Origin: an uncultured Alphaproteobacteria bacterium
GTDB lineage: Bacteria > Pseudomonadota > Alphaproteobacteria > Caulobacterales > Hyphomonadaceae
DNA length: 64,000 nt
NCBI GenBank assembly: GCA_903831255.1
Contig: CAIKWZ010000045.1
Span: forward strand, 1 to 64,000
Reading direction: 5' to 3'
The notes beneath the pieces were generated by a model. The model was given only the letters and a program-made list of their open reading frames with translations. It ran no database searches and had not been told where the DNA came from. Made by a program: the position numbers and the translations under genes. Every line of letters begins with the position of its first letter. Position 1 is the first letter of the stretch. This document shows, in pieces, positions 30,899 through 39,400 of the stretch.

Positions 30899-31291
30899 GT
30901 TGGGCGTTCTGCCTCAGAGTGAACCTGCTGCAGATCTCTTGCCCATGCCTTGATCATTCGCCTCCGACTCAGATCTCAACCGATCCTGTGCAGGTGGTGG
31001 AAGCCGGGACAGCGCGCGTTCTCAGCTGATGGAGCCAATTTCCAAACGCAGCGTGACGTAAGGCTCCCCCGTTGAGAGGCCATGTCCGCGGAATGATTGC
31101 TTAAGTCACGTCCTTACGGTTCTACAGCCCGCCGATCTTCCCGCAGCCTCGTCCTGTGCCTCTGGTCAGCCTCCGGCGTCCCCTATGGCTGGAGCCTTTC
31201 GGGAGACGCAGCCGAGGAGATACGTCGGGCCTGCCTCCCGGCTCGACGTTTGGCATGGCGAACCTTCGATCAGGTCCATGTCTGGTCGGGT
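30899..31291. other. Gene-free stretch of about 390 bp
   Basis: No reading frame here is convincing on either strand: the 95-codon plus-strand ORF at 31097 runs into the opposite glpQ coding end. The part 31140-31250 folds into imperfect rod-like pairings, for example CCTC-C-GGC-GTC-CCC with GGG-A-GAC-GCA-GCC-GAGG. A small RNA is possible but not shown. Confidence 0.35.
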
Positions 31292-32314
31292 CTAGCTTGG
31301 GTCGCTGAAGCGACCCGGGGTCATTTCACGAACCACGCGTCTGGCGGTCGCCGGGAAGTCTGCAAAAAGACCGTCGGCGCCTAGCTTCAGCGCCTTACTC
31401 ATTGAGTCCTCGATCGGTTCCGATCCGAACGGAGCATCGTCGCGATAGGTCCAGACGTGCACAGGGATCCCCGCGGCATGAGAGGCTTCGATCACACCTG
31501 AACTTTCGCCGGCTTCATTGAAGAGCATCCGATGGGTGACCCCGAGCCCATCCCAATAGGGCGCCCCCGGCTTGCTCATGGCTTCTGACAGGGCGTTCAT
31601 GTCTCCTGCGAGCATCACAACAGGTAGCTTGGTTCTGGAGTTCATTTCCCTGACGAAATCAGGTTCAAATGACTGAATGAAGACAGGGGCCCCTGGCTTG
31701 TCCAACCCTTTGTTTTTCAGAAGTCGAAGGATTTCCCCTCCCATGTCAAATCCGAGCGAGGCGTGCAGAGACGGCGCCTTCGCCTCCGGATAAACGCAGA
31801 TCTTGGACCCGGTGATGGTGGTGCGCGAGGCGGCGAGGTCCAGGACCTCCTCAAATGTCGGGACCTCGTAAAGACCGTCGAAGGACTTTGACCGAGTGTC
31901 GAAGGGCTGCCGGGCGCGAAGCGTGCGGATTTCTGCAAGGGTGAAATCACTGGCGAACCAGTCCTCACGGCCTTCATGGTCCTTATCTGTGGCGAGACGC
32001 TTGCGTGAGGCGAACTCCGGTCGGTCCGCAACATCTGTCGTGGTGGACAGATAGATGTCATGGCGGTCGATCAAGACGCCGTCTTTGGTCATGACCAGAT
32101 CCGGTTCGATGCAGTCGGCGCCATGGACGATCGCTCGTTCATAGGCGGCGAGGGTATGCTCGGGCAGTTCTCCCGACGCGCCGCGGTGAGCGATCACGAG
32201 GGGCTGCCGTCCGCCCAGCGACGGCGCCGGCCAGTCGCCCTTGATTTCCGGGACCGCGACGCAGGATGCAGCGGTCAGAGCCGCCGTCAGCACAAGTGAG
32301 GATCTCAGGTTCAT
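31292..32314 (-). CDS. glpQ: Glycerophosphodiester phosphodiesterase lipoprotein
   Basis: 340 residues. Lipobox AASC gives Cys18 as the acylated residue. GDPD domain: 'LVIAHRGASGELPEHTLAAYERAI' (His43-Arg44), Glu70 and Asp72 in 'CIEPDLVMTKDGVLIDRHD' and His85, the full metal and acid-base set. Hydrolyses glycerophosphodiesters to glycerol-3-phosphate and an alcohol in the periplasm. ATG 32314 follows GGGGAG; the open frame extends to 32467 but without a signal peptide at its front. The last codons contain a GGGTCGC/GCGACCC hairpin. Divergent from the SDR gene. Confidence 0.92.
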   Translation of the reverse strand: MNLRSSLVLTAALTAASCVAVPEIKGDWPAPSLGGRQPLVIAHRGASGELPEHTLAAYERAIVHGADCIEPDLVMTKDGVLIDRHDIYLSTTTDVADRPEFASRKRLATDKDHEGREDWFASDFTLAEIRTLRARQPFDTRSKSFDGLYEVPTFEEVLDLAASRTTITGSKICVYPEAKAPSLHASLGFDMGGEILRLLKNKGLDKPGAPVFIQSFEPDFVREMNSRTKLPVVMLAGDMNALSEAMSKPGAPYWDGLGVTHRMLFNEAGESSGVIEASHAAGIPVHVWTYRDDAPFGSEPIEDSMSKALKLGADGLFADFPATARRVVREMTPGRFSDPS

Positions 32315-32502
32315 CCGCAACTCCCCGATGTCAGTCCGGGCGTTTCCCGGCGGCAGGAGAGACCATACCTCTCCACGAGGCTGCTTTCGAGGCCTCCGAT
32401 GAAGGTTTGCTCTTGCGTTCGTCCAGTAACGGCGAGCCGGCTGGACGACTATGGTCTCCTCTGCCACACTTTTCTGTCAACTTTTCAGATCAGGACATCA
32501 TT

Positions 32503-33462
32503 ATGACCGTTCAGGCGCCGATCGGCTCGGGCTTCGGTATGCGTTCAACGGCGCGGGAAGTGCTGTTGGGACGATCCCTTTCAGGGGTCAATGCGATCGT
32601 CACGGGCGGCTATTCGGGTCTTGGCCATGAAATCGTTCGCGCCCTTTCCGCTGCTGGTGCGCTGGTCACTGTCCCCGCGAGGCGCCCCGAGATCGCAAGG
32701 GATGTGCTGATCGACCTTCCGGGCGTGGAAGTGGCCGGTCTGGACCTCGCCGATCTTCGTTCGATCGACGAGTTCTCGCGTTGGTTCGTCGGGTCCGGAC
32801 GCCCGCTGCACATTCTGATCAACAATGCGGCGATTATGGCCAATCCCGAGACCCGTGTCGCGGGCGGCTTTGAATCCCAATTCGCGACCAATCATCTTGG
32901 ACATTATGCGCTCGTCTGCGGGCTTGAGCCCGCGCTCCGGGCGGCCGGACACGCGAGGGTCATCAGCGTTTCCTCGGTCGGACACAAGCTGTCCCCGGTC
33001 GTTTTCGATGATGTTCACTTTGAGCGCCGCCCCTATGACAAATGGAAGGCCTATGGGCAGGCGAAGACAGCCAACTCTCTGTTCGCCGTGGAGCTTGATC
33101 GGCGTGCTGCGGGAGCCGGAATCCGGGCGTTCGCCGTTCATCCGGGCGGTATCATGACGCCTCTTCAACGTTACCTGCCCAAAGACGAGATGATCGCTTT
33201 TGGATGGATCGATGCGGAGGGACGGATCAATGAACGTTTCAAGACAGCGGAGCAGGGCGCTTCCACGGCGGTCTGGTGCTCGACTGCCGATAGCCTTGAG
33301 GGGACGGGCGGCGTTTACTGTGAAGACTGCGATATCGCGACGCTGACGCCTTCGGGCACGTCTCGATACTCGGGTGTCGACCCCCATGCCGTCGATCCCG
33401 AGGCTGCCGATCGTCTGTGGGCCCTTTCCGCCCGCATGACCGGACTGTCCTCATTCACCTGA
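32503..33462 (+). CDS. Short-chain dehydrogenase/reductase (retinol-dehydrogenase-like)
   Basis: 319 residues. NAD(P)-binding TGGYSGLG at 34-41, 'NNAAIM' near 107-112, catalytic Ser157/158 ('VISVSSVGHK') and Tyr184-x3-Lys188 ('YGQAK'). The insertion pattern after the catalytic Ser and 'FAVHPGGIMTPLQRYL' resemble the retinol dehydrogenase/WWOX-like SDRs, whose bacterial members have varied substrates. Starts at ATG 32503 after AGGA; upstream frame is open but not SDR-like. The next gene begins 104 bp downstream on the same strand. Confidence 0.88.
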   Translation: MTVQAPIGSGFGMRSTAREVLLGRSLSGVNAIVTGGYSGLGHEIVRALSAAGALVTVPARRPEIARDVLIDLPGVEVAGLDLADLRSIDEFSRWFVGSGRPLHILINNAAIMANPETRVAGGFESQFATNHLGHYALVCGLEPALRAAGHARVISVSSVGHKLSPVVFDDVHFERRPYDKWKAYGQAKTANSLFAVELDRRAAGAGIRAFAVHPGGIMTPLQRYLPKDEMIAFGWIDAEGRINERFKTAEQGASTAVWCSTADSLEGTGGVYCEDCDIATLTPSGTSRYSGVDPHAVDPEAADRLWALSARMTGLSSFT

Positions 33463-33566
33463 TTTCTGGCCTGTCGGCGCAGGTCAGTGTCTGTCGAGGG
33501 GCGCCAGGCGTTCTTGACGAGGGCCTTTCAAGAGCGCACAGGGTCGCGGTCCGGCTGTTGGCGGTC

Positions 33567-34298
33567 ATGAGCAAGTTCCTGTCTTTCTTCACTCATATGG
33601 ATGTCCGCGCGTGGCGGACGATTGTCGTGTCCGTCAGCCTGTTGGCTGTTGTGATTGCTATGATCATCCTTGGAAAGACCGGAGTGCTGGGATTATCGGA
33701 AGATCTTGAGGCGCTTCTCTCAGACCTTCGAGCCGGCCCCTGGGGGTTGCCCGCGACTATTCTGCTGTTCTGTGCGACCGCCTATATTGCGGCTCCTCAG
33801 TTCGTATTGATCGGGGCGTGCGTGGTGGCGTTCGGGCCGCTCAACGGGTTCCTGTTCTCCTGGATTGGCACCATCGTTTCGGGAGCGCTTACGTTTTATA
33901 CCGGGCGCTGGGCCGGAGCCGAGGTGGTGCGGCGGTATGGCGGCGACACGGTCAATCGGCTGTCACGTTTCATCGGTCGGAATGATTTTCTCGCCAGCGC
34001 CATCGTCCGGAACGTTCCCACTGCGCCGTTCATCGTCGTCAACATGGCCTTCGGGGTCAGTCACGCCAATTTCTGGCGTTATATGGCGGGTCTGATCTTG
34101 GGGGTCATTCCAAAGACCGCCATCGTCGCCCTTCTGGGTCATTCAGCCCTGTCAGCCATGGGCGGAGCCCCTTTTCTGGCCGTCGGGCTTGCCGTGTCGG
34201 TGGTTGGGTTATGGCTGACGGTTGCACTGGCCGCGCGCAAGGCTGTCGGCGCGGTTGTAAGCCCCGCTGAGACCCAACCATCGGATGAGACTCGCTGA
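33567..34298 (+). CDS. TVP38/TMEM64 (VTT-domain) membrane protein
   Basis: 243 residues, about six hydrophobic segments. 'ILLFCATAYIAAPQFVLIGACVVAFGPLNGFLFSWIGTIVSGALTFYTGRWAG' followed by 'RFIGRNDFLASAIVRNVPTAPFIVVNMAFGVSHANFWRYMAGLILGVIPKTAIVALLG' is the VTT/SNARE-associated core with its conserved 'R..P..PF...N' motif. Members of this and the DedA families are linked to lipid or small-molecule movement across the inner membrane; no specific role can be given. ATG 33567 is the most likely start; the frame is open further upstream into the SDR gene. Confidence 0.83.
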   Translation: MSKFLSFFTHMDVRAWRTIVVSVSLLAVVIAMIILGKTGVLGLSEDLEALLSDLRAGPWGLPATILLFCATAYIAAPQFVLIGACVVAFGPLNGFLFSWIGTIVSGALTFYTGRWAGAEVVRRYGGDTVNRLSRFIGRNDFLASAIVRNVPTAPFIVVNMAFGVSHANFWRYMAGLILGVIPKTAIVALLGHSALSAMGGAPFLAVGLAVSVVGLWLTVALAARKAVGAVVSPAETQPSDETR

Positions 34299-34375
34299 GG
34301 TATTCGGGACGGACGATGGGAAGGCAGTGGGCCGACGGCTTGACGAGGCCGTCCAAGGTGCGGGATACAGCGTTT

Positions 34376-34459
34376 ATGCGAACGTCTTTCGTCCTTCAGC
34401 GCGATCTGGCGCTTCTTCCCTGTCAGGGGCTTCTTAGAAGCCCCTGGACGCGTCTTTGA
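34376..34459 (+). CDS. leuA leader peptide (attenuator)
   Basis: 27-codon ORF, ATG 34376 to TGA 34457-34459, starting MRTSFVLQRD. Eight of 27 residues are leucine (six CTT codons, one CTG, and a final CTT), clustered as Leu-Ala-Leu-Leu and Leu-Leu. It lies 85 bp ahead of leuA, the first dedicated enzyme of leucine synthesis, and its middle overlaps a 10-bp hairpin. These are the marks of a ribosome-stalling leader. Leader control of leuA in alphaproteobacteria has been proposed from comparative genomics; this instance is inferred from sequence only. Confidence 0.75.
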   Translation: MRTSFVLQRDLALLPCQGLLRSPWTRL

Positions 34460-34509
34460 CGCCTGCGCATTCAGGTCGTCTTGCGTGTTCAGGGGATCAA
34501 GTCTGCCCC
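34424..34509 (+). promoter_or_regulatory. leuA leader RNA, competing hairpins
   Basis: Segment 1 CAGGGGCTTC (34424-34433) pairs perfectly with segment 2 GAAGCCCCTG (34437-34446), loop TTA. Segment 2 can instead pair with segment 3 CAGGGG (34490-34495). Segment 3 can pair with segment 4 CCCC (34506-34509). This 1:2, 2:3, 3:4 order is the classical attenuator layout. The 3:4 stem is weak and has no T-run, so the final step could act on leuA translation or by Rho rather than intrinsic termination. Confidence 0.62.
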
Positions 34510-34544
34510 GCCCTTAAATGACATTCCGCCAGGACGCGACTTCA

Positions 34545-36104
34545 ATGACCCAGACCGTTTCCGCTAATGCTCCCGAGGCCTCCCGGGTACTCATTTTCGA
34601 CACCACCATGCGCGATGGTGAACAGAGCCCCGGGGCATCCATGACGCTCCGTGAAAAGCTTGAGCTCGCTGAGCTGCTCGAAGAGATGAAGGTCGATATC
34701 TGCGAGGCGGGCTTCGCCGCCTCGTCAGAGGGGGATTTTCAGTGCGTCAGTCAGATCGCGGAGCGATCCAGGGACATGGTGGTCTGCTCCTTGGCGCGTT
34801 CCACCCTGACCGATATCGATCGTGCCGGTGAGGCTCTTCGGAAGGCGGCCCGTCCGCGAATTCACACGTTCATTTCCACCAGCCCCGTGCACATGAAGCA
34901 CAAGCTTCGGATGGGAGAAAATGCGGTCCTCGAGGCGATCGGGGCTTCGGTGACGCACGCGAGAAATTATGTCGCCGATGTGGAGTGGTCTGCAGAAGAT
35001 GCGACCCGAACCGAGTTTGACTTTCTGTGCCGCGCAATTGATGTGGCGATCCGCTCCGGGGCCACCACGATCAATGTTCCCGATACTGTGGGATACTCGC
35101 ATCCGGCGGAGTACGGTGCGCTGATCCGTCGTCTGATCGAAACCGTGCCCTCTTCGGATCGTGTTGTGTGGTCGACCCACTGCCATAATGATCTGGGGCT
35201 GGCGGTTGCGAACTCTCTTGCGGGGGTCGCGAACGGCGCCCGACAGGTCGAGTGCGCCATAAACGGCATGGGCGAGCGCGCCGGGAATGCGGCCCTCGAA
35301 GAAATTGTCATGGCTCTGCGAGTCAGGCGGGATTCCCTTCCGTACGAGACGAGAGTGGATTCGCGTAAGCTTTCGCGGGCCTCGAAGATGGTGTCGTCCA
35401 TCACCGGCTTCCCTGTTCAGTACAACAAGGCCATTGTTGGAAAGAACGCCTTCGCCCACGAGAGCGGTATCCATCAGGATGGCATGCTCAAGAATTCCCA
35501 AACCTATGAAATCATGAACCCTGAAGATGTCGGGGTGCCATCGACATCGTTGATCATGGGGAAGCTTTCCGGACGAAACGCCTTTCGCGACAAGCTCAAG
35601 TCTCTGGGGTACGAGCTCGAGCAGGCGTCCCTCAATGACGCATTCCGGCGCTTCAAGGATCTGGCGGATCGCAAGAAGCATGTCTTTGATGAGGATATCA
35701 TAGCCCTTGTTGATGATCAGCTTGCAGGCGCGCAGGAGCGTATGTCCCTGAGGCGTCTCAAGGTGGTTGCGGGGACCGATGGTCCTCAGACAGCTGAGAT
35801 TGAGCTTGTGATAGATGGTCAGCCCTCGGCTGCCCAGTCGACAGGAAATGGTCCTGTCGATGCAGTTTTCAACGCCATACGATCCTTATCCCCTCACGCC
35901 GCTGTGCTTGAGCTTTATCAGGTGAATGCGGTGACAGAGGGAACCGATGCTCAGGCGACTGTCTCCGTGCGGCTGTCGGAGGCTGGCCTCGTGGCGACGG
36001 GCAAAGCTTCTGATCCCGATACTCTCGTGGCCTCTGCAAGGGCGTATGTTCACGCGCTCAACAAGCTTGAGGTGCGGAGATCGAAGGCGCTTCCAGCGGA
36101 TTGA
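34545..36104 (+). CDS. leuA: 2-isopropylmalate synthase
   Basis: 519 residues. Condenses acetyl-CoA with 2-oxoisovalerate, first step of leucine synthesis. TIM-barrel motifs: '[18 protein letters not shown]', '[15 protein letters not shown]', '[12 protein letters not shown]', '[15 protein letters not shown]', '[44 protein letters not shown]' (HxH metal site) and '[14 protein letters not shown]'. The C-terminal LeuA allosteric domain (from about residue 390) carries leucine feedback. ATG 34545 is chosen (AGGA at 34531-34534); ATG 34518 has no ribosome site. Expression is probably set by the leader region just upstream. Confidence 0.96.
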   Translation: MTQTVSANAPEASRVLIFDTTMRDGEQSPGASMTLREKLELAELLEEMKVDICEAGFAASSEGDFQCVSQIAERSRDMVVCSLARSTLTDIDRAGEALRKAARPRIHTFISTSPVHMKHKLRMGENAVLEAIGASVTHARNYVADVEWSAEDATRTEFDFLCRAIDVAIRSGATTINVPDTVGYSHPAEYGALIRRLIETVPSSDRVVWSTHCHNDLGLAVANSLAGVANGARQVECAINGMGERAGNAALEEIVMALRVRRDSLPYETRVDSRKLSRASKMVSSITGFPVQYNKAIVGKNAFAHESGIHQDGMLKNSQTYEIMNPEDVGVPSTSLIMGKLSGRNAFRDKLKSLGYELEQASLNDAFRRFKDLADRKKHVFDEDIIALVDDQLAGAQERMSLRRLKVVAGTDGPQTAEIELVIDGQPSAAQSTGNGPVDAVFNAIRSLSPHAAVLELYQVNAVTEGTDAQATVSVRLSEAGLVATGKASDPDTLVASARAYVHALNKLEVRRSKALPAD

Positions 36105-36163
36105 AGCGCTGGTCTTTGCGAACGCTGGAGCGCGCCCGGCCGTCCAAGCGGCGGGGCGCGTCC

Positions 36164-36583
36164 TCAGGCCGGCAGGCCGCTGAGTTGTTGAACTCGACGC
36201 CACTGATCCTCTGTGACCGGTTGGACCGATAGTCGGGAGAGTTTTATCAGGGCCATGTCCTGAAGATCAGGATCCTGCCTGATCCTGTCCAGAGGCAATG
36301 GGGTGGGCAGAGCCGCTTCGGCCCGGACATCGACGCATACCCAGGGCCCTTCGGTCGCCGTCGGATCCGGATAGGCCTCCCGAATGACAGTGACGATCCC
36401 TACAATCTCCTTTCCGATATTGGAGTGATAGAAGAACGCCTTGTCTCCAGTTTTCATGGCCATGAGATTGAGCTTGGCTGAGTGATTGCGAACGCCGGTC
36501 CAGGGTTCCCCGGAATGACCCCTGAGCACCTGATCCTGCCATGAAAAGACGTTCGGTTCGGATTTCAGAAGCCAGTATCTCAT
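36164..36583 (-). CDS. EVE-domain protein
   Basis: 139 residues, the whole of which is one EVE domain (PUA-like fold): 'MRYWLLKSEPNVFSW', 'WTGVRNHSAKLNLMAMKTGDKAFFYHSNIGKEIVGIVTVIREAYPDPT' and 'WVCVDVRAEAALPTPLPLDRIR'. Relatives (human THYN1) bind modified nucleic-acid bases in a pocket formed by the W, S-x-P and H residues seen here. Function in bacteria is not established. Convergent with leuA, 59 bp apart. Confidence 0.9.
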   Translation of the reverse strand: MRYWLLKSEPNVFSWQDQVLRGHSGEPWTGVRNHSAKLNLMAMKTGDKAFFYHSNIGKEIVGIVTVIREAYPDPTATEGPWVCVDVRAEAALPTPLPLDRIRQDPDLQDMALIKLSRLSVQPVTEDQWRRVQQLSGLPA

Positions 36584-36927
36584 GGACGGTCCTTCAATTC
36601 CGCGGGAGAGACGTTGTCGTCTTAGGCGTCGTGCCCTTTTAGCTCGTGGCCCGGCCCTTCCGCCATCTCATATCGTCATCCTTGGGCCTGCGTCCTATCC
36701 GTCCAACCGGGTCTGTTGATGTCGGGAGGCAGGTCGCGCCTTTTCGAAAATTTAGCATAAAACAATAACTTAAATGAAAGTAATTTTCATTAATATTGAT
36801 ATAAAATTTATTTTGCGTTCTTATTACTGCATCAATGACTCATGGTCACAGATCGATCCATTGGCGGAATTCCCGTCAATCGCGATCAAAACGATCGCAT
36901 CTGTGTCCAGAATGGAGTTATTGAGTA
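36584..36927 (+). promoter_or_regulatory. Flagellin upstream region with AT-rich tract
   Basis: Bases 36741-36820 hold only 14 G/C in 80, in a genome near 60 % GC, and include a TGAAA-gtaat-TTTCA dyad; this looks like an UP-element or bent upstream region. Closer to the gene, GCGATC-AAAAC-GATCGC (36882-36898) is a perfect 6-bp inverted repeat in the likely 5' leader. No convincing sigma-54 (GG-N10-GC) or sigma-28 site was found: TTGGCGG at about 36871 is followed by GT, not GC, at the -12 position. GGAG at 36914-36917 is the ribosome site. Confidence 0.5.
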
Positions 36928-38127
36928 ATGCTAAGCGTTAATTCAAATTATGGGGCGTCTGTCGCGCTTCAGGCCCTCTCGTCAACAAACAGAGAGCTCG
37001 AAAACGTCCAGAACCGGATCAATACCGGCCTTAAGGTCTCGACTGCAAAAGACAACGGCGCCGTGTTCGCCATTGCGCAGGGGCAGCGTGGTCGCCTGAC
37101 CTCTCTGACATCGGTGAAGGACGGCATCGACCGGGCCGGATCTTCCATCGATGTGGCCCTGGCAGCTGGAACGGCCATAGGAGAGATCCTGCAGCAGCTT
37201 AAAGCCAAGGCGGTCAACGCCCAGGCGGAAGACCTGACGACGGATCAGCGAAGCGCGCTGCAGGCTGATTATGACGCCTATCGGGCTCAGATCTCGCAGA
37301 TCGTGGGTTCTGCGCAGTTCAATGGCCTCAACCTGATCAACACAGGCGGCACAAACCTCAATGTCGCCATCTCCGACGTCTCCTCCGGCACCACCGGACG
37401 CCAGGTGACCTCGACGGCTGTTGCTGGAACGGTTCCAGGTCTTTCAGCCTATGTCGTCGGCAATGGCAGCGTCGCTGTGGCTGACGGCACGACATTCCGT
37501 CTCAACAGTGTCGATATCGGTACTGTGACGCTCACAGCGACGATGACGATACAGGGCTATGTGGATGCGGTTTCGACAGCGACCGGCGGCCGGGTGACGG
37601 CGTCTTATGATCAGTCGAACGGCACCTTCACCTACCGGGCGCCTGAAGCCGTTGTGACAACGAACGAACTTGCAGTCGCCGTGAAAACGGGCGGCGTGGC
37701 GCGGACCTGGCTGGGTCATGGCGGCACCGCAGGCGCTGTTACGGGCGGGGCCTCGACGATGCAGATTACCGACCGTGACTGGACGGCGGGTGGAACCGGC
37801 GCACTCTCGACGGTCTCCACGGCCGCCAGCCTGTTGTCGACTGCCGCCTCCGCTCTCACGACGGCGGGTAACATTGATACCGCAATCAATGCTCTCAACG
37901 TCCAGCTCGCTCAGATGGGTGCGCAGAATAAGGGGCTGGATGTTCAGTCCAGCTTTGTCTCGAAGCTCAAGGATGCCGTCGAGCAGGGGATTTCGAACCT
38001 CGTTGATGCGGATCTTGCGAAGGAAAGCGCCCGCCTTCAGTCCCTTCAGGTGAAACAGCAGCTTGGCGCAGAGGCTCTCTCGATCGCCAACAAGGCGCCT
38101 TCGCTGATTCTCTCTTTCTTCCGCTGA
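36928..38127 (+). CDS. Flagellin
   Basis: 399 residues. Conserved N-terminal D0/D1 helices ('LSVNSNYGASVALQALSSTNRELENVQNRINTGLKVSTAKDNGAVFAIAQGQRG') and C-terminal D1/D0 ('NIDTAINALNVQLAQMGAQNKGLDVQSSFVSKLKDAVEQGISNLVDADLAKESARLQSLQVKQQLGAEALSIANKAPSLILSFFR'). Between them lies a Gly/Thr/Ala-rich insert of about 160 residues (D2-like, roughly 140-300), larger than in the short Caulobacter flagellins of ~275 residues. It polymerises outside the cell into the filament. No other flagellar genes (flaF, flbT, chaperones) are in the window, so this copy is isolated. A 15-bp hairpin ends the transcript. Confidence 0.94.
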   Translation: MLSVNSNYGASVALQALSSTNRELENVQNRINTGLKVSTAKDNGAVFAIAQGQRGRLTSLTSVKDGIDRAGSSIDVALAAGTAIGEILQQLKAKAVNAQAEDLTTDQRSALQADYDAYRAQISQIVGSAQFNGLNLINTGGTNLNVAISDVSSGTTGRQVTSTAVAGTVPGLSAYVVGNGSVAVADGTTFRLNSVDIGTVTLTATMTIQGYVDAVSTATGGRVTASYDQSNGTFTYRAPEAVVTTNELAVAVKTGGVARTWLGHGGTAGAVTGGASTMQITDRDWTAGGTGALSTVSTAASLLSTAASALTTAGNIDTAINALNVQLAQMGAQNKGLDVQSSFVSKLKDAVEQGISNLVDADLAKESARLQSLQVKQQLGAEALSIANKAPSLILSFFR

Positions 38128-38177
38128 TCGCCAGACCTAGGGCGACGCGGTTCACGGTCGCGCCTGAAGACAATACC

Positions 38178-38210
38178 GATGTCCCCGCCCTTAACAAGGG
38201 CGGGGACATC
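38178..38210 (+). terminator. Flagellin transcript-end hairpin
   Basis: Perfect 15-bp stem (38178-38192 with 38196-38210; GATGTCCCC... / ...GGGGACATC) and a 3-base AAC loop, 50 bases after the flagellin stop. There is no T-run, but the length suggests a transcript end or an RNA stabiliser for an abundant message. It also lies just past the 3' end of the convergent gene. Confidence 0.75.
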
Positions 38211-38250
38211 CTCTGGTTGCGCTGACGGCTTGCAGTCTCTCTGAACGACC

Positions 38251-39306
38251 TTACCGCGAGGGCGCCCGTCCGTTCATCCTGGCTTTTTCTTCGAAAACGC
38301 GTGAGCCGGCCAGAATCCCTGGAACTGAATAGTTCCCCTCATGGCATGCATACTCGTAGATCGGTCCGTCTTTTGCCTTGAACGCAATCTCCCCGCCCCA
38401 AGCTTCAGTATAGAACTGGGGATCTTCGACCCGAAACTCGTGGACGATTTCTGTCGGTGAGGTCCTGGTGAAGCGTTCCGTGACCTTGCCTTCCGAGCTC
38501 AGGAAGATCGGCCCGGACACCGCCTGTTCGGGGTGAAGGTTGCGAGTTTCAACCACCAGCGTATCGCCCTCATACCATCCGATCGAATCGCCGAGCCATG
38601 GCCGCATGACATCCGGTCGATGTTGTCCATTTATCGGAATGATCCGGGCGTCATGAACCATCTCCGCCATGATCATGACGTGGCTCTGTGTCTGAACGAT
38701 CTGATAATTCGAGTTGTATATGGGGTTCAGCATCACCGGACCTCCCGTTCCGGAAAACCCTATCAGGCAGCGCTCTGAGATCGGGAGCTCCTCAGGATCG
38801 GAGAAGTTCCCGCCCTCCATGTAACTGGTTCCTGCGCGCCGCGCCTGATATGCGCCGATCTGTCGACGCGCTTCGGCGGACAAGGGGATCTGCCCCGACT
38901 TGGGATAGGTGATCCATGACGTCCGCAGTTCTCCTTTGATCCGCGCAAGGGACTGACCCGGGTCCAGCCAGAATGAGTTGTATCCCTGATCGCCAAATCG
39001 GGCGTCGCCCTCTTCGGGCGGCTTGTCGGTCGGCGCCGGTTCGCTTTGTCCTTCTCCCGCGCGGATCCAGAAATCACTGGCGACGATCTTTTCAGCCTGT
39101 TCGTCGCTTACGACCAGGGAGGCTACTCCTGGCGGTCTCGTCAATCCCGTGATCGACTGGTTCGTCCAGACGCCCTGCAGGTCGGGATACCCAAAGGCTG
39201 TCTTGGGCGGAACAAAGGCCGGCGAGGACTGGGCGATCGCCGGCGCCGTCAAAAACGCGGCGATCAGGCTCAACCATATCGCCGTCTGCTGGGGCCTGAA
39301 CGTCAT
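38251..39306 (-). CDS. Secreted protein of unknown function
   Basis: 351 residues. Signal peptide 'TAIWLSLIAAFLTAPAIAQS' at the front. The mature part opens 'PPKTAFGYPDLQGVWTNQSITGLTRP' and contains 'ERCLIGFSGTGGPVMLNPIYNSNYQIVQTQSHVMIMAEMVHDARIIPI', 'WLGDSIGWYEGDTLVVETRNLHPEQ' and 'VTERFTRTSPTEIVHEFRVEDPQFYTEAW'. I recognise this as a secreted family with 'PDL.G.W' and 'G.S.G.WEGDTLVVET' motifs common in sphingomonads and acidobacteria, but no function is known to me. ATG 39306. Probably co-transcribed behind the MFS gene, 94 bp away. Confidence 0.75.
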   Translation of the reverse strand: MTFRPQQTAIWLSLIAAFLTAPAIAQSSPAFVPPKTAFGYPDLQGVWTNQSITGLTRPPGVASLVVSDEQAEKIVASDFWIRAGEGQSEPAPTDKPPEEGDARFGDQGYNSFWLDPGQSLARIKGELRTSWITYPKSGQIPLSAEARRQIGAYQARRAGTSYMEGGNFSDPEELPISERCLIGFSGTGGPVMLNPIYNSNYQIVQTQSHVMIMAEMVHDARIIPINGQHRPDVMRPWLGDSIGWYEGDTLVVETRNLHPEQAVSGPIFLSSEGKVTERFTRTSPTEIVHEFRVEDPQFYTEAWGGEIAFKAKDGPIYEYACHEGNYSVPGILAGSRVFEEKARMNGRAPSR

Positions 39307-39400
39307 GGCGCCTCTCCTTAGCTTGGACCTCATCGACGCTACGCACTGCGCCGGGCCAGAGACTAGATATCCTGCACGCACAGGCAAGAGCGGGGATGGT

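Noticed and set aside
31097-31384. 95-codon plus-strand ORF after hppA
   Set aside because: Overlaps the 3' end of glpQ, has no ribosome site and no recognisable sequence.
36869-36884. Sigma-54 promoter before flagellin
   Set aside because: TTGGCGG is present but the -12 GC is GT and the flanks do not fit the consensus.
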